DNA of 64,000 bases from Haemaphysalis longicornis (taxonomy: Eukaryota > Arthropoda > Arachnida > Ixodida > Ixodidae), in NCBI GenBank assembly GCA_013339765.2, contig CM023457.1, positions 46,333,974 to 46,397,973 of the forward strand. The letters run 5' to 3'. The position numbers and the translations under genes were made by a program. The first letter of the stretch is position 1; each line of letters opens with the position of its first letter. Below the pieces are notes generated by a model. The model made no database searches, had not been told where the DNA came from, and saw only the letters and a list, made by a program, of their open reading frames with translations. Positions 48,612 to 58,351 of the stretch are shown here, one piece after another.

Positions 48612-51600
48612 AGGCCACGCTTACGCGGCCTCTATACAATTTGGCAGTGCTGTGAGGAATATTGTGCGGCTTTAAGGGGGGACTGTCAGTCTCACTGCTT
48701 TCAAATGTGGCATTATATTTTTAGTTGGTCAATTAGTTCCCGAGATAATTAAAGGTAATTAACCATTTTTGGAGGAACAATAGACAAGGCTGTGTTGATC
48801 ATAAAACTGTAATCTTTACATTTTCCAACACTATGAACCCCGGTGAGTGCAATAAGACAATCATTTTTTTTTTATGCATCGCTTCGAACTAGTTTTCCAG
48901 CTCATTTTACTCTGCGACCACGGCAGAGTAAAAAATGAATTTGGTCGAGGTGACATTTGAGTGCAGTTGGCCTTATTTAATGCCGCTTCTAGTGTTGGGG
49001 CACGACTCGCTTATCCGCAACTGCCCTCGTGCTGTGGTTGCCCGTGGCTCTGGGGTGCTGAATGCCTGCATCATTGACGATCGCAGTGGTGCTGGACCCG
49101 ACCGGCTTGAGCAAGGGCTTTGGCTTCGTGCGCTTCTCGGACGAGTCGGAGTACCAGGAGGCCCTGGTGGACATGCAGCACTCCCTCCTGGTTGGATCCA
49201 AGCCCATCCGTGTCGGAGTCGCCAACCCCCGCAGGTACGCTTGGCGAGGCCTCGAGGGAAAAGCGCTGGCCCAGGAAGGAAGCGAGGGTGGGCGACGGAG
49301 GCGCACTTAATACCCCTGTCACACGGGCACTTTCAATCGCGATTGAGTCGATCCGGATCGAGCTCAATCCGGATCGGGCGCATGCTACACGGCAGTTTCA
49401 ATCGCGATCGAGCTCGATCCCGCTCGAACTCAATCCGGGTTTTCTCAAGCGCGATCGAACGAAAGCGGGTACTCTCATCCCCGCTCAGTAATGACACAGA
49501 AGGTGAAAACTTCAACTAACGCCACAAACTGTGTCAAATAACTTGACCCAAATAAGCGTGAGGTAACATTTACATAGTTACGTATACCTACGACCTGCGA
49601 AGTTACCCGAGCCGGCCGCAAGTGCAATGTTAGCGCCATCTAGTTACACGAGTGCATCCGGTGCAACTTTTCGATCGCGATTGAAACGGGCCGTGTAGCG
49701 CGGCAGTCGCGTCGAGCGCGCTCGAAAACTCGATCGCGATTGAAAGTGCCCGTGTGAGGGGTTATAAAAAAGCAAGCGTGGTGGATTGGGGGATCCAGAC
49801 TGCGTCGCAAAAGATGGACAACTGGAGGGCGGGCAGGGGGCATATTTTAGCGGATATGGGTTTTGCAGGATAGGGGCAGTTTGATTGCCCATGGGAGTGG
49901 GCCTGGGTTCTGCGGACGCTGAAAATGAATGGCACTTTAAGGGGGCCATGCAGACAAGATACAAGTTTGTTGCATTCGGAAGATTTCGTGTTTTTATAGT
50001 GCCCCAGTGCTTGCCTGGCAGTAAAATGATGCTGTATTCACTCAGCAATTTTTCGTTAAATTTTTATTCTCCCGCCAAATTGTGTGTTTTCGGAATGTCA
50101 GCAATTAAGTCGTGCACGTATTCAAACGAACTTCCACTGCGTCATTCGGCTCTGAAGCCTTGCTTGACGTCAGGTCTCCCAGACGGCACGGACCGTTGCC
50201 GCCGTTGCTTTATTTTTGGCCGTACAGTCGAACCCCGCTACAAACGAACGCCGCTCCAACGAAATTTCCGCTTCAATGAAATATTTCCAATTCCCTGTCA
50301 GCTAGCCATAGAAGTCAATGCAACAAAGTCCTCGCCACAACGAACCATTTGTCAGGCTTGCTTTCGCTTCAACGAAATTTTCGATGATTTGGGCTGGGTT
50401 TGAACAATTATTTGACAATAAAATAAGCATAGCACCAGCTATCTGTAACTTTTTATACATTCAGGACGCTTAGTTTCACCGAAAATGCGCGTTGCGACCA
50501 CACCGCCACCCAAAACAAAACAAAAATAACTCGTAGGCTCACGCCATTGCTTGATGGTGATAACGATGTGGCTGGCCGTCTTTACACGAGGCGCAGGCCC
50601 GCTTCGCCAAGGCTATGGTTTTACCAAGGCGGAGCCCCAGAGCTACAGCCAATCCGTATCCAGTTGAAATTGCATGAATGTGCTCCGCTGCTGGTGCGGT
50701 GCCGTCATTTATGCGTTGTGAGCAGCTGTCCTTGCCGTTTTCCTTCTCCCATTCTTCATAGCCAAGAGCGAAAATCAATGTTTGCGCGTTTGGTCTTGAA
50801 GCCTAGTCATCCTATCTTAGTCGCGAGCGCGCGGTCATTTTAAAATTTGCAAGCGCGCGCGTCTTGCCTGCCAAGGTCAGTAGCTGCCTTTGCCCTGTCA
50901 GAGGAAAAGATAACGGCACTGCTCCTGCCACAAGCGAGAGGGGGGTTTCCCCAACGGCCTAGCAGCTATCTGCAAGTAACAGCTGGGGGGGCACGCCTTG
51001 TTGTGACACGCTTTTGGTGCATTCTTCACCCCCCTCCCCCCTCCGTAACGCGTTCTTTGGGTGGTGAAAAAACAGATAAACATTGGTATGTTTGTTATCC
51101 GAATAAACATGAGTTATTGCGCGTCACTCCTTTTTCTAAAATTGTATTATGCTGCCAATGTTGCGGAAACGCACGGGGCTATTTTTCTGGCCTTTCCGTG
51201 GTGTGTTGGGGCAGATTTCGCATCAACGAATTTTCGCTTCAACGAAATTTTCGCACGTCCCGTCAATTTCGTTGTAGCGGGATTCGACTGTATTTACAAC
51301 TGGCTTGTTCTTGTTTCTGTAGAAAGTAATCGTTTTGTGAAATATGGGGCATGCTCGACAAACAGGGTTACGTAAGACATTGGCGTAAGACGTCGCTTAC
51401 GCCAATCGGCCAGTGTCGTGTAAGACAAAGCGGCGGACTGCTGTATCAGCTAAAACAAGCATAGTGCGCCCAGTACCAACAGCGGTGCGCATCGCTACTT
51501 CTACGTTTATGTGTATTTTTGTAAGTTCCACTGTTTACCCCGCCATACTTACGCCTGTAAAATGAATATTCATCTCATTTAAGCACAAATAGCTTGTTCG

Positions 51601-53065
51601 GCAAGCTTATAAGCCGTGCCTAATTTGCGCTTACTTTTGCTGGCCTCGGCCAACGGCACAGCTGGGCACACATGACATCATAGGTTCTGTTGTGGGAAAT
51701 GAGCTAGTGGGTCGCATGGCCATTCCTTTTTTCCTAATTATATAGCTTATTCGAGCGAAGTGTGCATTAAAAGTGTTGTCAGGATGATTCTAGCGAGGGA
51801 GTCATTTTGTGGAGAATAGCCAAGTGTCAAGTGTAGTGTTTGCATGTGCCTCCACCTAGCCACCATGCTGGTCGGCTGGCTATAAAAAACCTAGTGTTGT
51901 CAGCTTTCTTTTTTTAAGTGGGGACATGGCTCATAGAACAATTTCTTTTTAATTTTGAAGTAAATTTTGTGAAACTTTCAGTCACGCTGCTTTTCATATG
52001 CTGTTATTTTTTGAGTCAGTCTATTAGTTCCCAAGATAATTAGAGATAATTAGCCATTTTTGGTCAAACATTAGACAAAACAGTGTTGGTCATAAAATTG
52101 AAAATTTTATATTTTCGAATACTGCAAACCCTGGTGAGTGCAAAGAGAATCAGTTTTTTGATGCACTGCTTGAATTTTACAACTCATTAAACTTTGGGGT
52201 TTGAAATGGGCATTCAAAATGGTTCTTTGCCACTGGTGCCACCAAAATTTAATAAGCTGTAAAATTAGTTCCAAGCGGTGCATCAAAAAACCGATTATCT
52301 TATTGCATTCACCAGGGCTCATAGTATTGGGAAATATAAAGATTACTGTATTATGACTAACACTGTCTTGTCTATTTATTGTTCCTCCAAAAATGGCTAA
52401 TTATCTCTAATTATCTTGGAAACTAATTGACTGACTCAAAAAATAATGGCATATTCGAAATCAGTGGGAAAAAAGCACCAAGACTAGCAAGTTTCACAGT
52501 TTACTTAAAAAAAATTGTGGTTGATTCCTTTGTCATAGGAATCGGTAAAACACGAAAGTGAAATGTGCAGCGAAGTCTGCAGCTGAGCATGATGTGTGGG
52601 TCGGCGGCTGTTTTGTGGGTGTGCTTGGCGAGCGGCGTCCTGCTGGCGGGTCGCTTCGGCAAAGGTGTACTGGCGTCATTTCCGTGACGGACATGACGTC
52701 AGTGAAATCTTGGTGTATCTTGGGATAAAACACTTTCGTGTTAAAATATAAAACCCGAAACGAACAACGCCAAGTATAACGTACCCTTTGGTTCTAAAAG
52801 TTGCTTCCCCGCAAGAAGACCCTATGTGCAGGGGTGCACCCTTTACAGGCCGCTTGCTTCGTTGCACTGGCGTCACTTCCGTGACGGATATGGCGTCGCT
52901 CAAATGTTTGTGTACCCCGGAATAAAACACGTTCGTGTTAAAATAAAAGGAGCCGTTTTAAGAGCAGTGTCCCCCCTCAACTTTTACCTTCCTGTTTCCA
53001 GGGCTGTAACCGGAACCGGAGGTCAGCGCGTCTTCTACCGCAACCAGTCGTCAGACTACTACTAG
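36216..53065 (+). CDS. TRNAU1AP: tRNA selenocysteine 1-associated protein 1 (SECp43)
   Basis: Seven exons: 36216-36251, 36711-36808, 38917-39016, 41376-41504, 43740-43846, 49087-49234 and 53002-53065. All splice sites are GT-AG and all but one junction agree in phase. The product has RRM1 (RNP2 LWMGDL, RNP1 RGYGFLDF), a Gly/Gln-rich linker, and RRM2 (RNP2 MFVGDL, RNP1 KGFGFVRF, then VVLDPTGLSKG, which matches vertebrate SECp43). SECp43 binds tRNA(Sec) and assists selenocysteine synthesis and insertion. Exon lengths sum to 682 nt, one base over a multiple of three; the surplus base lies in exon 4. The product is about 226 aa, against about 287 in human, because the Tyr-rich tail is replaced by 20 residues ending SSDYY. 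AATAAA at 53744-53749 suggests a 3' UTR of about 700 bp. Orthology is clear; function of this allele depends on exon 4. Confidence 0.92.
36711..36808 (+). CDS. TRNAU1AP: TRNAU1AP exon 2
   Basis: The acceptor GTTCTTCCAG| leads into LEPTMDEYFVQQAF and ends NRLTG before |GTGAGT. It is 98 nt and leaves two bases for the next exon. It forms the first helix and second strand of RRM1. Confidence 0.92.
37689..38366. mobile_element. TIR element in TRNAU1AP intron 2
   Basis: TACCCATGCCACACGGACAC at the left mirrors GTGCACATGTGGCACGGGTA at the right, followed inward on both sides by AATGA/TCATT. About 680 bp, non-coding. Confidence 0.65.
38917..39016 (+). CDS. TRNAU1AP: TRNAU1AP exon 3
   Basis: GAGCAG| then LPRGYGFLDFGDEETAERAL to NGKPIPNAMQ, donor |GTACGT. 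It is 100 nt, ends in phase 0 and completes RRM1, including RNP1. Confidence 0.92.
41034..41275 (+). mobile_element. Ruka-like SINE, copy 2, in TRNAU1AP intron 3
   Basis: Begins CCCGCTGCGGTGGCTCAGTGGC, B box GGTTCGATTCCC, ends CCCCAGAATCAATCAAT. Same family as the copies at 22196, 44806, 58851 and 62385 but in plus orientation. Confidence 0.85.
41376..41504 (+). CDS. TRNAU1AP: TRNAU1AP exon 4 (frame discontinuity)
   Basis: GTGTGCAG| starts in phase 0 with PKMFRLNHANN, matching the end of the RRM1 region, then a Gly-rich run (nine Gly) and YQQQGGGYSSGG. The donor |GTAAGT is strong. Read straight, the exon ends in phase 0, but exon 5 needs phase 2. Reading the last part one base later gives DRSQYGSS, joining to SDEFSMFVGDL. 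The break therefore lies in the GC-rich Gly tract or at GGCGGACC around 41477-41485. Confidence 0.85.
42207..42909. mobile_element. TTAA-bounded element P1
   Basis: 703 bp, ends GGGGGGACACTGTTCTTGAGG and CCTCAAGACCAGTGTCCCCCC, TTAA at 42203-42206 and 42910-42913. The inside differs from P2 although the ends are nearly the same. A reversed fragment of its right end recurs at 53826-53990. Confidence 0.82.
42914..43554. mobile_element. TTAA-bounded near-palindromic element P2 (reference copy)
   Basis: 641 bp, TTAA at 42910-42913 and 43555-43558. The whole element is a fold-back: arms of about 310 bp match from the ends (GAGGGGACACTGGTCTT / AGAGCAGTGTTCCCCC) to a centre near 43230 (ATTTTACAGCTCATTAAAC / GTTTAATGAGCTGTAAAAT). 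Non-coding. Confidence 0.88.
43740..43846 (+). CDS. TRNAU1AP: TRNAU1AP exon 5
   Basis: GCGATGCAG| then SDEFSMFVGDL and DVDDTLLYQAFSQRYPS, ending GCCAAAG|GTGCGC. It is 107 nt and carries the first half of RRM2. A decayed second copy of its 3' half lies at 44214-44380. Confidence 0.9.
44150..44213 (+). repeat. tRNA-like fragment between exon 5 and its copy
   Basis: Contains GGTTCGATTCCCGGG (B box) preceded by a GC-rich tRNA-like stretch. It differs from the Ruka-like SINEs. Confidence 0.45.
44214..44380 (+). pseudogene. Decayed tandem copy of TRNAU1AP exon 5 3' half and flank
   Basis: CTGTACCGGCCTTCTCTGAG, GGGCAGCCAAAGGCGCCT, GCTGAGCAAAGGGGCAAACCTT and GGCGCGCCTGGCAGTAAAGGC match in order the exon 5 segment and the following intron (43798-43955). 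The copy then continues with TTGGGTGAGGGGGAGCTG, matching 43982-44000. It lacks the RRM2 start and has indels, so it cannot serve as an exon. Confidence 0.7.
44806..45036 (-). mobile_element. Ruka-like SINE, copy 3
   Basis: Minus orientation, head CCCAGCGCGGTGGCTCAGTGGC, B-box-like GGTTTGATTCCC, body as in the other copies. Flanks ATTCTGTGTG and ATTCTGTATG may be an imperfect target duplication. Confidence 0.82.
46172..47942. mobile_element. TTAA-bounded TIR element, family G, in TRNAU1AP intron 5
   Basis: 1771 bp. Ends AGGGGCCCTGAAATACCTT and AATGCCTTTCAGGGCCCCT, TTAA at 46168-46171 and 47943-47946. The inside is GC-rich with several open frames but no recognisable transposase motif. Confidence 0.8.
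48566..48605 (+). repeat. (CT)n microsatellite
   Basis: About 20 CT units followed by a T run. Confidence 0.95.
48676..48940. mobile_element. P2-family half element P4
   Basis: Starts after TTAA with GGGGGGACTGTCAGTC and follows one P2 arm as far as the centre (CCAGCTCATT). The second arm is replaced by a short ACTCTGC...GCAGAGT hairpin. Confidence 0.7.
49087..49234 (+). CDS. TRNAU1AP: TRNAU1AP exon 6
   Basis: CGATCGCAG| then VVLDPTGLSKGFGFVRFSDE through LLVGSKPIRVGVANPRR, donor |GTACGC. It is 148 nt and carries RNP1 and the last strand of RRM2. Confidence 0.92.
49310..49766. mobile_element. TIR element in TRNAU1AP intron 6
   Basis: TACCCCTGTCACACGGGCAC plus TTTCAATCGCGAT at the left mirrors ATCGCGATTGAAAGTGCCCG plus TGTGAGGGGTTA at the right. 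Several internal TTTCAATCGCGATCGAG repeats. It begins about 75 bp after the exon 6 donor. Confidence 0.8.
49941..51808. mobile_element. TTAA-bounded family A, copy 3, truncated, with nested element
   Basis: TTAA at 49937-49940 then GGGGGCCATGCAGACAAG. It follows copies 1 and 2 (shared ATTCGGAAGATTTCGTGTTTT, later GTTCTGTTGTGGGAAATGAG) but loses its right end near 51808. The nested element is at 50225-51290. Confidence 0.78.
50225..51290. mobile_element. TA-flanked TIR element nested in family A copy 3
   Basis: 1066 bp. Ends CAGTCGAACCCCGCTACAA and TTGTAGCGGGATTCGACTG, TA on both sides. AACGAAATTTTCG repeats lie inside both ends. Confidence 0.85.
51918..52976. mobile_element. P2-family element P3 with a nested tandem repeat
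   Basis: TTAA at 51914-51917, then both P2 arms to about 52517. A non-family insert follows (52518-52945), and the last 30 bp of the element (GTTTTAAGAGCAGTGTCCCCCC) resume directly before TRNAU1AP exon 7. The right TTAA has changed to TCAA. Confidence 0.78.
52671..52947 (+). repeat. Two tandem units of about 197 bp inside P3
   Basis: TGGCGTCATTTCCGTGACGG...AAAACACTTTCGTGTTAAAAT at 52671-52750 recurs as TGGCGTCACTTCCGTGACGG...AAAACACGTTCGTGTTAAAAT at 52868-52947. A reversed AAAACACGAAAGTG lies at 52547. Confidence 0.7.
53002..53065 (+). CDS. TRNAU1AP: TRNAU1AP exon 7 (terminal)
   Basis: CTGTTTCCAG| opens a short last exon encoding AVTGTGGQRVFYRNQSSDYY and a TAG stop. Phase joins exon 6 exactly. 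The terminal repeat of a mobile element ends about 25 bp before this exon. Confidence 0.85.
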
Positions 53066-53743
53066 GCTAGCCGCTTGCGGGCCTGCAGATTCCATGTACG
53101 AGAACGCAATCCTTGTGGCGTGCATCTGGACGTCTGTGACTACTTGCCGTGTGCTTCTAACAAATGTTCTCGGGGGGGTTTCAACTTTGTCACACTGTAG
53201 CTGTAAATATTTGGGCACTTTTTAAAAGTCGACTTTTCTTTGAGAGAGAGAGCGTGGAAAACAACAGAATCTTATCACAATCGTGAACTTTTGTCCTTTT
53301 ATTTTCCGTTTATTTTTAGTATTCTTTGCCTGCCGGTGAAGGCAAAAGCGGCGTTTATCCAAGCTGAGAAACTAGCATTGAGGACGGATCATCAACATAG
53401 TTCTTGGGGCCTGTTTGTGAATACTAAACTGTGCTCGCCACACCGTTTGCCCGGTGCTAATGAATTTGTTAATTTTTGTCTCCAGAAGTTAAAGTATGCT
53501 GTGTGTTTTAAACGTGAAATTCCAGAATGTGTTCAGTGTCAAATGAAGTGGTGTAGTACAAGAGGAGTTTTTATTTTGTTGCGACTACTACTATTACTAC
53601 GTACAATGCTGCCGGATTATTTGGGCACGCAGTTTTTAAACCCTGCGAGTGTTGTGGTTGCCCCGGCATGCTCATGTTTCGATTTTGTGGGCCACACTTT
53701 TCATCGTTTGTACCTTTCTTTGGCATTTTGTTTTAAGGCACGT

Positions 53744-53749
53744 AATAAA
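53744..53749 (+). terminator. Polyadenylation signal AATAAA of TRNAU1AP
   Basis: A canonical AATAAA about 680 bp after the stop codon; no other clear hexamer is nearer. The intervening sequence is taken as 3' UTR. This is an inference without transcript data. Confidence 0.5.
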
Positions 53750-53825
53750 AGCTATGATGTACTCAGATTTGCCTCGGTGGTGGTGTTATTCGAGGGCTGA
53801 TGGGGAGCTGCGCTGCTTCCAGGGG

Positions 53826-53990
53826 TCTTGAGGACCGAAAATTTGCCAAAAAATCAATTTTCTGTATTAATTTTATTGCAGTCTACAGGTCCCAAAGAAT
53901 GTAACCTACAAAATATCGTAGCTGTATCATGGCTAAGTTGTTTACTGAGGTCCTGCAGTTTAACCTTGATTTTATGAAACCAAGTCTTAT
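53826..53990 (-). repeat. Reversed fragment of P1, just past TRNAU1AP
   Basis: TCTTGAGGACCGAAAATTTGCC, ATTAATTTTATTGCAGTCTACAGGTC and the following block match the right end of P1 (42770-42900) in reverse. The terminal G run is lost. Confidence 0.65.
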
Positions 53991-54227
53991 CGAACCAATT
54001 TGGATCCACCCACACAGTTGCCAATCGCTGAATGCTTTCTCAGTTTTTAAAGTTCCCGGTGTAACGAAATTTGCACGTCTTGGTGTACTTTGTTAAACTG
54101 TATATCAGTAACTGAAAGTGAAGACTTGATGAGAAAGAAAAACTTTCCTTTGCACCAGACGTCTGAATTCATATATCCTGTAGTGCATGCGTGATTTTAT
54201 GACTCCTGTCCTAATGTGAATTGTGCA

Positions 54228-54310
54228 GTAGTACCTCACTCGAACACGGATATATTGAACTCCAAGAGAACCACAGAATAGTTCGATATATCGATAATTC
54301 GAAATATAGA
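54228..54310. repeat. End of a TIR element family (single end)
   Basis: CAGTAGTACCTCACTCGAACACGGATATATTGAACTCC resembles the CAGTxGAACCTC ends seen at 8185 and 50225. I could not find a matching right end. Confidence 0.35.
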
Positions 54311-56560
54311 TTATGCCCATCTGAAGCTTATTTGAAAACTTCGCACATCACAGAGCTTTTCAGTCTCGACAAGCAGTGGCTTACCGATTTGTGCCTCACA
54401 GCGTGGGAAATTTGAACCACAGTGCAACGACCACTGCACTTACTTAACATTAAAAGGTTCGCTTGCTGCTGCTTCTGCATTACAAGATTCACCGGTCTGT
54501 CTTCAAGATTACTAACACCGTCCAAATGAGGAAATCCAACGTTGCACACTGCCACAACAGTGGCGATACTGAACACTGATGCCAGCTCGACTGCAGAACG
54601 TTGTCCTATCACCTATGCCTCTTCAGCATAGGTGATGTCCGCCACAGCCTGCACATCTTCGTCAGCACTTACAAACCTGAGTGCCACTGTCATTCGGAAA
54701 TGGCGCATGGGAACGCTGACAGCTCGCTAAATTCTTTCTCGAGGCCCTCGGCGTTGTCGTCTTCGGTATCGGAACATCTTTCATCTGGAACTGCGCAGCA
54801 AAGCTGCTTTGCGCACAACACGCACCGGAACAGCCAGGCCGTGGCTGTGCTGCCTTCGCCTTTACGTCTGGTTTGATGTGTAGTATCCATACCTGCCAAC
54901 TCTCCAGATTTGTCCGGGAGACTCCCGATTTTTTACCTGTGCTCCAGATTGCACGGAAACTGTCAGTAAATGTCCCCAAAAACTGCTACAACCTGCACAG
55001 CAAAAAAAATAAAAATAAACGTCCAGCAGCACCGGCACATCGTATTGCCATCATGATTTGAGTAGCCAGGAGAAGTCAATGGAGGTCGTTTGAGTTCCAG
55101 GCCATTTGAGTTCAGTGAGCGTGTAGCCGCCGCCTCTTGTATTTTTTCAGTGCCGAACGCATCAGCCCCGAGCAGCCAACCAAGCCCTTTCCTTCCACTC
55201 CTGCTACTCTCTCCCAATTGCTAGGCTTCCCAGTGTGTTATTCACGTTTCCGGTTAATGTCTGTGCGACGCGTGGTTGAAAAGCGGCCATGTAGACAAAA
55301 ACATCGCTTGCAGCAATTTTATTAGTTGCTGGCCAGAGCGTCGCTACTTCGGCGGGCTCGAGCACCGGTTGCCTTGGAAACCAGGCACAAGCCGCTCTCG
55401 CATTCAGATATGGTCGGGGACCCAACGGGGGTCGTGTCCCACCTTGGGTGACCCCCATCACCTTGCACGACGTGGCCGAAACGGGCATATGTGTTTTGGC
55501 ATTGAAAAAATACAGGAGGCGATGGTGTAGCCTGTGGGCTATTTTTTATATAGCTCCATTGACAACATGGCTTTGTCGAAGGCGAAGAAGTATTCGCAGT
55601 TTTTCTGTTCTTTTGCCTTCCCGAAAAGGCGAGTACTTCGGATTTTGCATAACTTGTGCATGCGACATGAGCGCGGCCCACGGCCGGAATGCTGCGTTTG
55701 GCAACTACCAACTTCCGGAACTTCGTTCGCACCGCTGGGGTACTCTGATTAGTTCCACCTAATTAGTTCCACATGGCGTGTTATGCTATTCAGCCCACAT
55801 CAGCAAGCTGTGGCTAGCAGTCTAAGGCCATGGTTCGGTCCCTACTACAGGCGACTGGTTTGTGTTAACGTCTGTGCTGAGAATGCCCAGACATGCGTGC
55901 TTGTCAATGTTTTGTGTCGGATATGACTACAGGAGATTGGCCATGTTCTGGTGCTTCTACTAAAGCTGTGGAGTTTTGGGGTGCTGCCACAAAGTACCAT
56001 GTATGCCGAGACTTGAGGCTAGTGTGTGCACCACAGTTTCTTTGTGAAGGCTGGCAAACTCATGAACTTGGAACGATGGGTGCATTAGCGGACACTTTCT
56101 TGAATTCACATTGTGGCAGATGTGTGACCTGCTAACTCTCCAACACATGCATAGCTTCTCATTGATTCATATCATTGTGTCAGTGCTGTCTGTCACAAGA
56201 AGCTAGAAATTTTCACGAGGATAGCCACATCAGCGACATTTTTGCTGCATCTGTGACATTCGTAATGCAATCGTATGTACAGGAACGTTTGGCAACCCTT
56301 GTAGCTGTACATACTAAAAGTGTGTACCTGTTACTTTAACCATCTATATTGTTAGTAAGACTGCGGTAACCTAGCTGCCCAAATAACACACGGCAGGGGA
56401 TCCGCCTGAAAAACATGGAAAGTGTTGTGTGACCCACACTGCACAAACTACGACAGAAGTGGGGACTCTAAGGTGTGCCGGAGGACTGGTGGACGCGGCA
56501 TGACCAGCAATGCAGTGAACCCAACTAGTCTCCACAGACAACCCTTGTAGATGCTGGTGC
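54310..56560. other. Intergenic region between convergent genes
   Basis: No gene is recognised. A motif ACAGGAGGCGATGGTGT at about 55513 also occurs within family G (about 47068) and at 29310, pointing to unclassified repeats. Confidence 0.4.
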
Positions 56561-56564
56561 ATAT

Positions 56565-56905
56565 GACTAATTTTACAGCTCATTAAACCTTGGTGCACCA
56601 GTGGAAAGGAAACATTTTGAGTGCCCATTTTAGTTCAAAGTGATGCATAAAAAAAACTGTTTTATTGCACTCACCGGGGTTCATAGTGTTGGAAAATGTA
56701 AAGATTACAGTTTTAAGACCCACACTGTTTTGTCTATTGTTCCTCGAAAAATGGTTAATTACCTCCAATTATCTCGGGAACTAATTCACCAACTAAAAAA
56801 ATAATGGCACATTTGAAATCAGTGGGGGGAAAGCAGCAAGGCTGACAAGTTTCACAGAGTTTGCTTAAAAATTAAAAGAAATAGTTTTAAAAACCATGTC
56901 CCCCC
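56565..56905. mobile_element. P2-family half element P5
   Basis: Begins at the palindrome centre (TTTTACAGCTCATTAAAC) and follows one arm to GTTTTAAAAACCATGTCCCCCCTT. The other arm is absent. Confidence 0.72.
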
Positions 56906-57112
56906 TTGACCGTGCGCGCCTCTGCAATGGTGTGTAGTTTCAGTGCTCAAGTCGCACACGGTGTAAACTTCTCCCAACAAACTTCAAAGGGTACAAGAGA
57001 GAGGAGGAGAGAACTAGGCTTAACGAGGCTGCTTTCTTTGTGGTGGAGCATTACCACTCCGTGCATCGACGTCCGGCTTCTCCACATTGGGAGGCCCGCC
57101 GCAACCTCTTAG

Positions 57113-57260
57113 AGGAGTACTGACACGAAACTTTTGTGTAAAGTATTTTTCGCTGCTATCCACTAATCATAGAATGGCATGAGACGGTCGGTAGCAGCGC
57201 AATAATTATTTACAGCCTCGTTTATGTGTCAGTTTAGGTTTAGACTAAACCGTCAATTAT
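57113..57260. mobile_element. Truncated family T element
   Basis: AGGAGTACTGACACGAAAC then TTTTTCGCTGCTAT and CACTAATCATAGAATG match the left end of the intact copy at 33854. The right end is missing. Confidence 0.65.
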
Positions 57261-57896
57261 CCTTCTCAAACATCCCAAGAATGTCATGCAAGTTTTTGTA
57301 CACTTTTACAGTACAATGAACTGTCACCGCTGTGTAGACATCAACAGTGTGCAAGGAGAGTATGAACAGTCAACATGGCTGATAACATTAGTTAATGGAT
57401 CAATTCAAGAGTTCATTTGCTGGCAGCTAACTGCTGTGGTGTGAACTGTTAGGCAAGTTAATCTTGAATATTAAAAATGATGCCACAAGGTCAAAGGATG
57501 TGGATTGCACAAAGCAGAATGCCGGGATCTTTGTGTCGGTGTTGTCACACAAGTTTAGCTCAGAGTCATCTTGCTGGTGTGACGAACTACTCCGAGACGT
57601 CACTTGTGATGTGTTGCAGAAATTAATCCAGCTGGTCTTTTTAAAGTGACGTAAATAAACTGCCCTCAATCACCTAATGTTATTTATGCCACCAATTTGA
57701 TAGCAGTCACTGATAGCAAAGTATGGGTCCAATGGTAAGCAGATGGGGTCATTATGTCTAAAGGAACCGCCGGTAAACAAAGAATTTCTTTGAAAAAGGT
57801 TGTCCACAAAAAGTTTCCAGGGGTACATCATTGAAGGCAATTTCTAACAGGTGTACAAGTTACGGTATCGACTTTAACTCTTAAAAAGCGTGCTTT

Positions 57897-58351
57897 AATT
57901 GTATGTGTAAAAGTCTACTAGCATTTTTATGCAATGATAGTTTGGATCCAATAACTGTTCGGAAGACCCAATAATGTAATGCAATTGTGATAGTAAGAGG
58001 GCAGCCTTTTTGAAAACAAACAAAATAAAACCCGACGCCGATTTTCCAGAGCAGGAGTTATTCTGTCTATTCCCCATTTAATAGTCACTCGATGCTGACT
58101 TCCATACTTCAATTTAACCCCGGTCATCTGGCCAAGATAGGTTTTCGGGAGAAACGGCTTTGGAAATAATAGCAGATAGCTCACTTCAGAGTAATACGGG
58201 CCGACGTAGTGTTTAGCAGGGCATAGCTTCATTGGCAACTCTGAAAAACTGTGCTTTGTATGTGTAAAAATGTACTAGCATTTTTATGCAATGATAGTTT
58301 AGATCCACTAACTGTTCAGGAGACCTAATAATCTAATGCAATTGTGATAGT
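57897..58351 (+). repeat. Two direct repeats of about 95 bp
   Basis: CTAGCATTTTTATGCAATGATAG...CAATTGTGATAGT occurs at about 57900-57993 and 58257-58351, roughly 357 bp apart, with scattered mismatches. Confidence 0.75.

Noticed and set aside
48935..49519. 194-codon plus-strand frame over TRNAU1AP exon 6
   Set aside because: It reads exon 6 in the wrong frame and continues into the TIR element at 49310; the spliced frame gives RRM2.
53240..53800. 186-codon plus-strand frame after TRNAU1AP
   Set aside because: It lies in the 3' UTR before the AATAAA, with no domain and low coding character.
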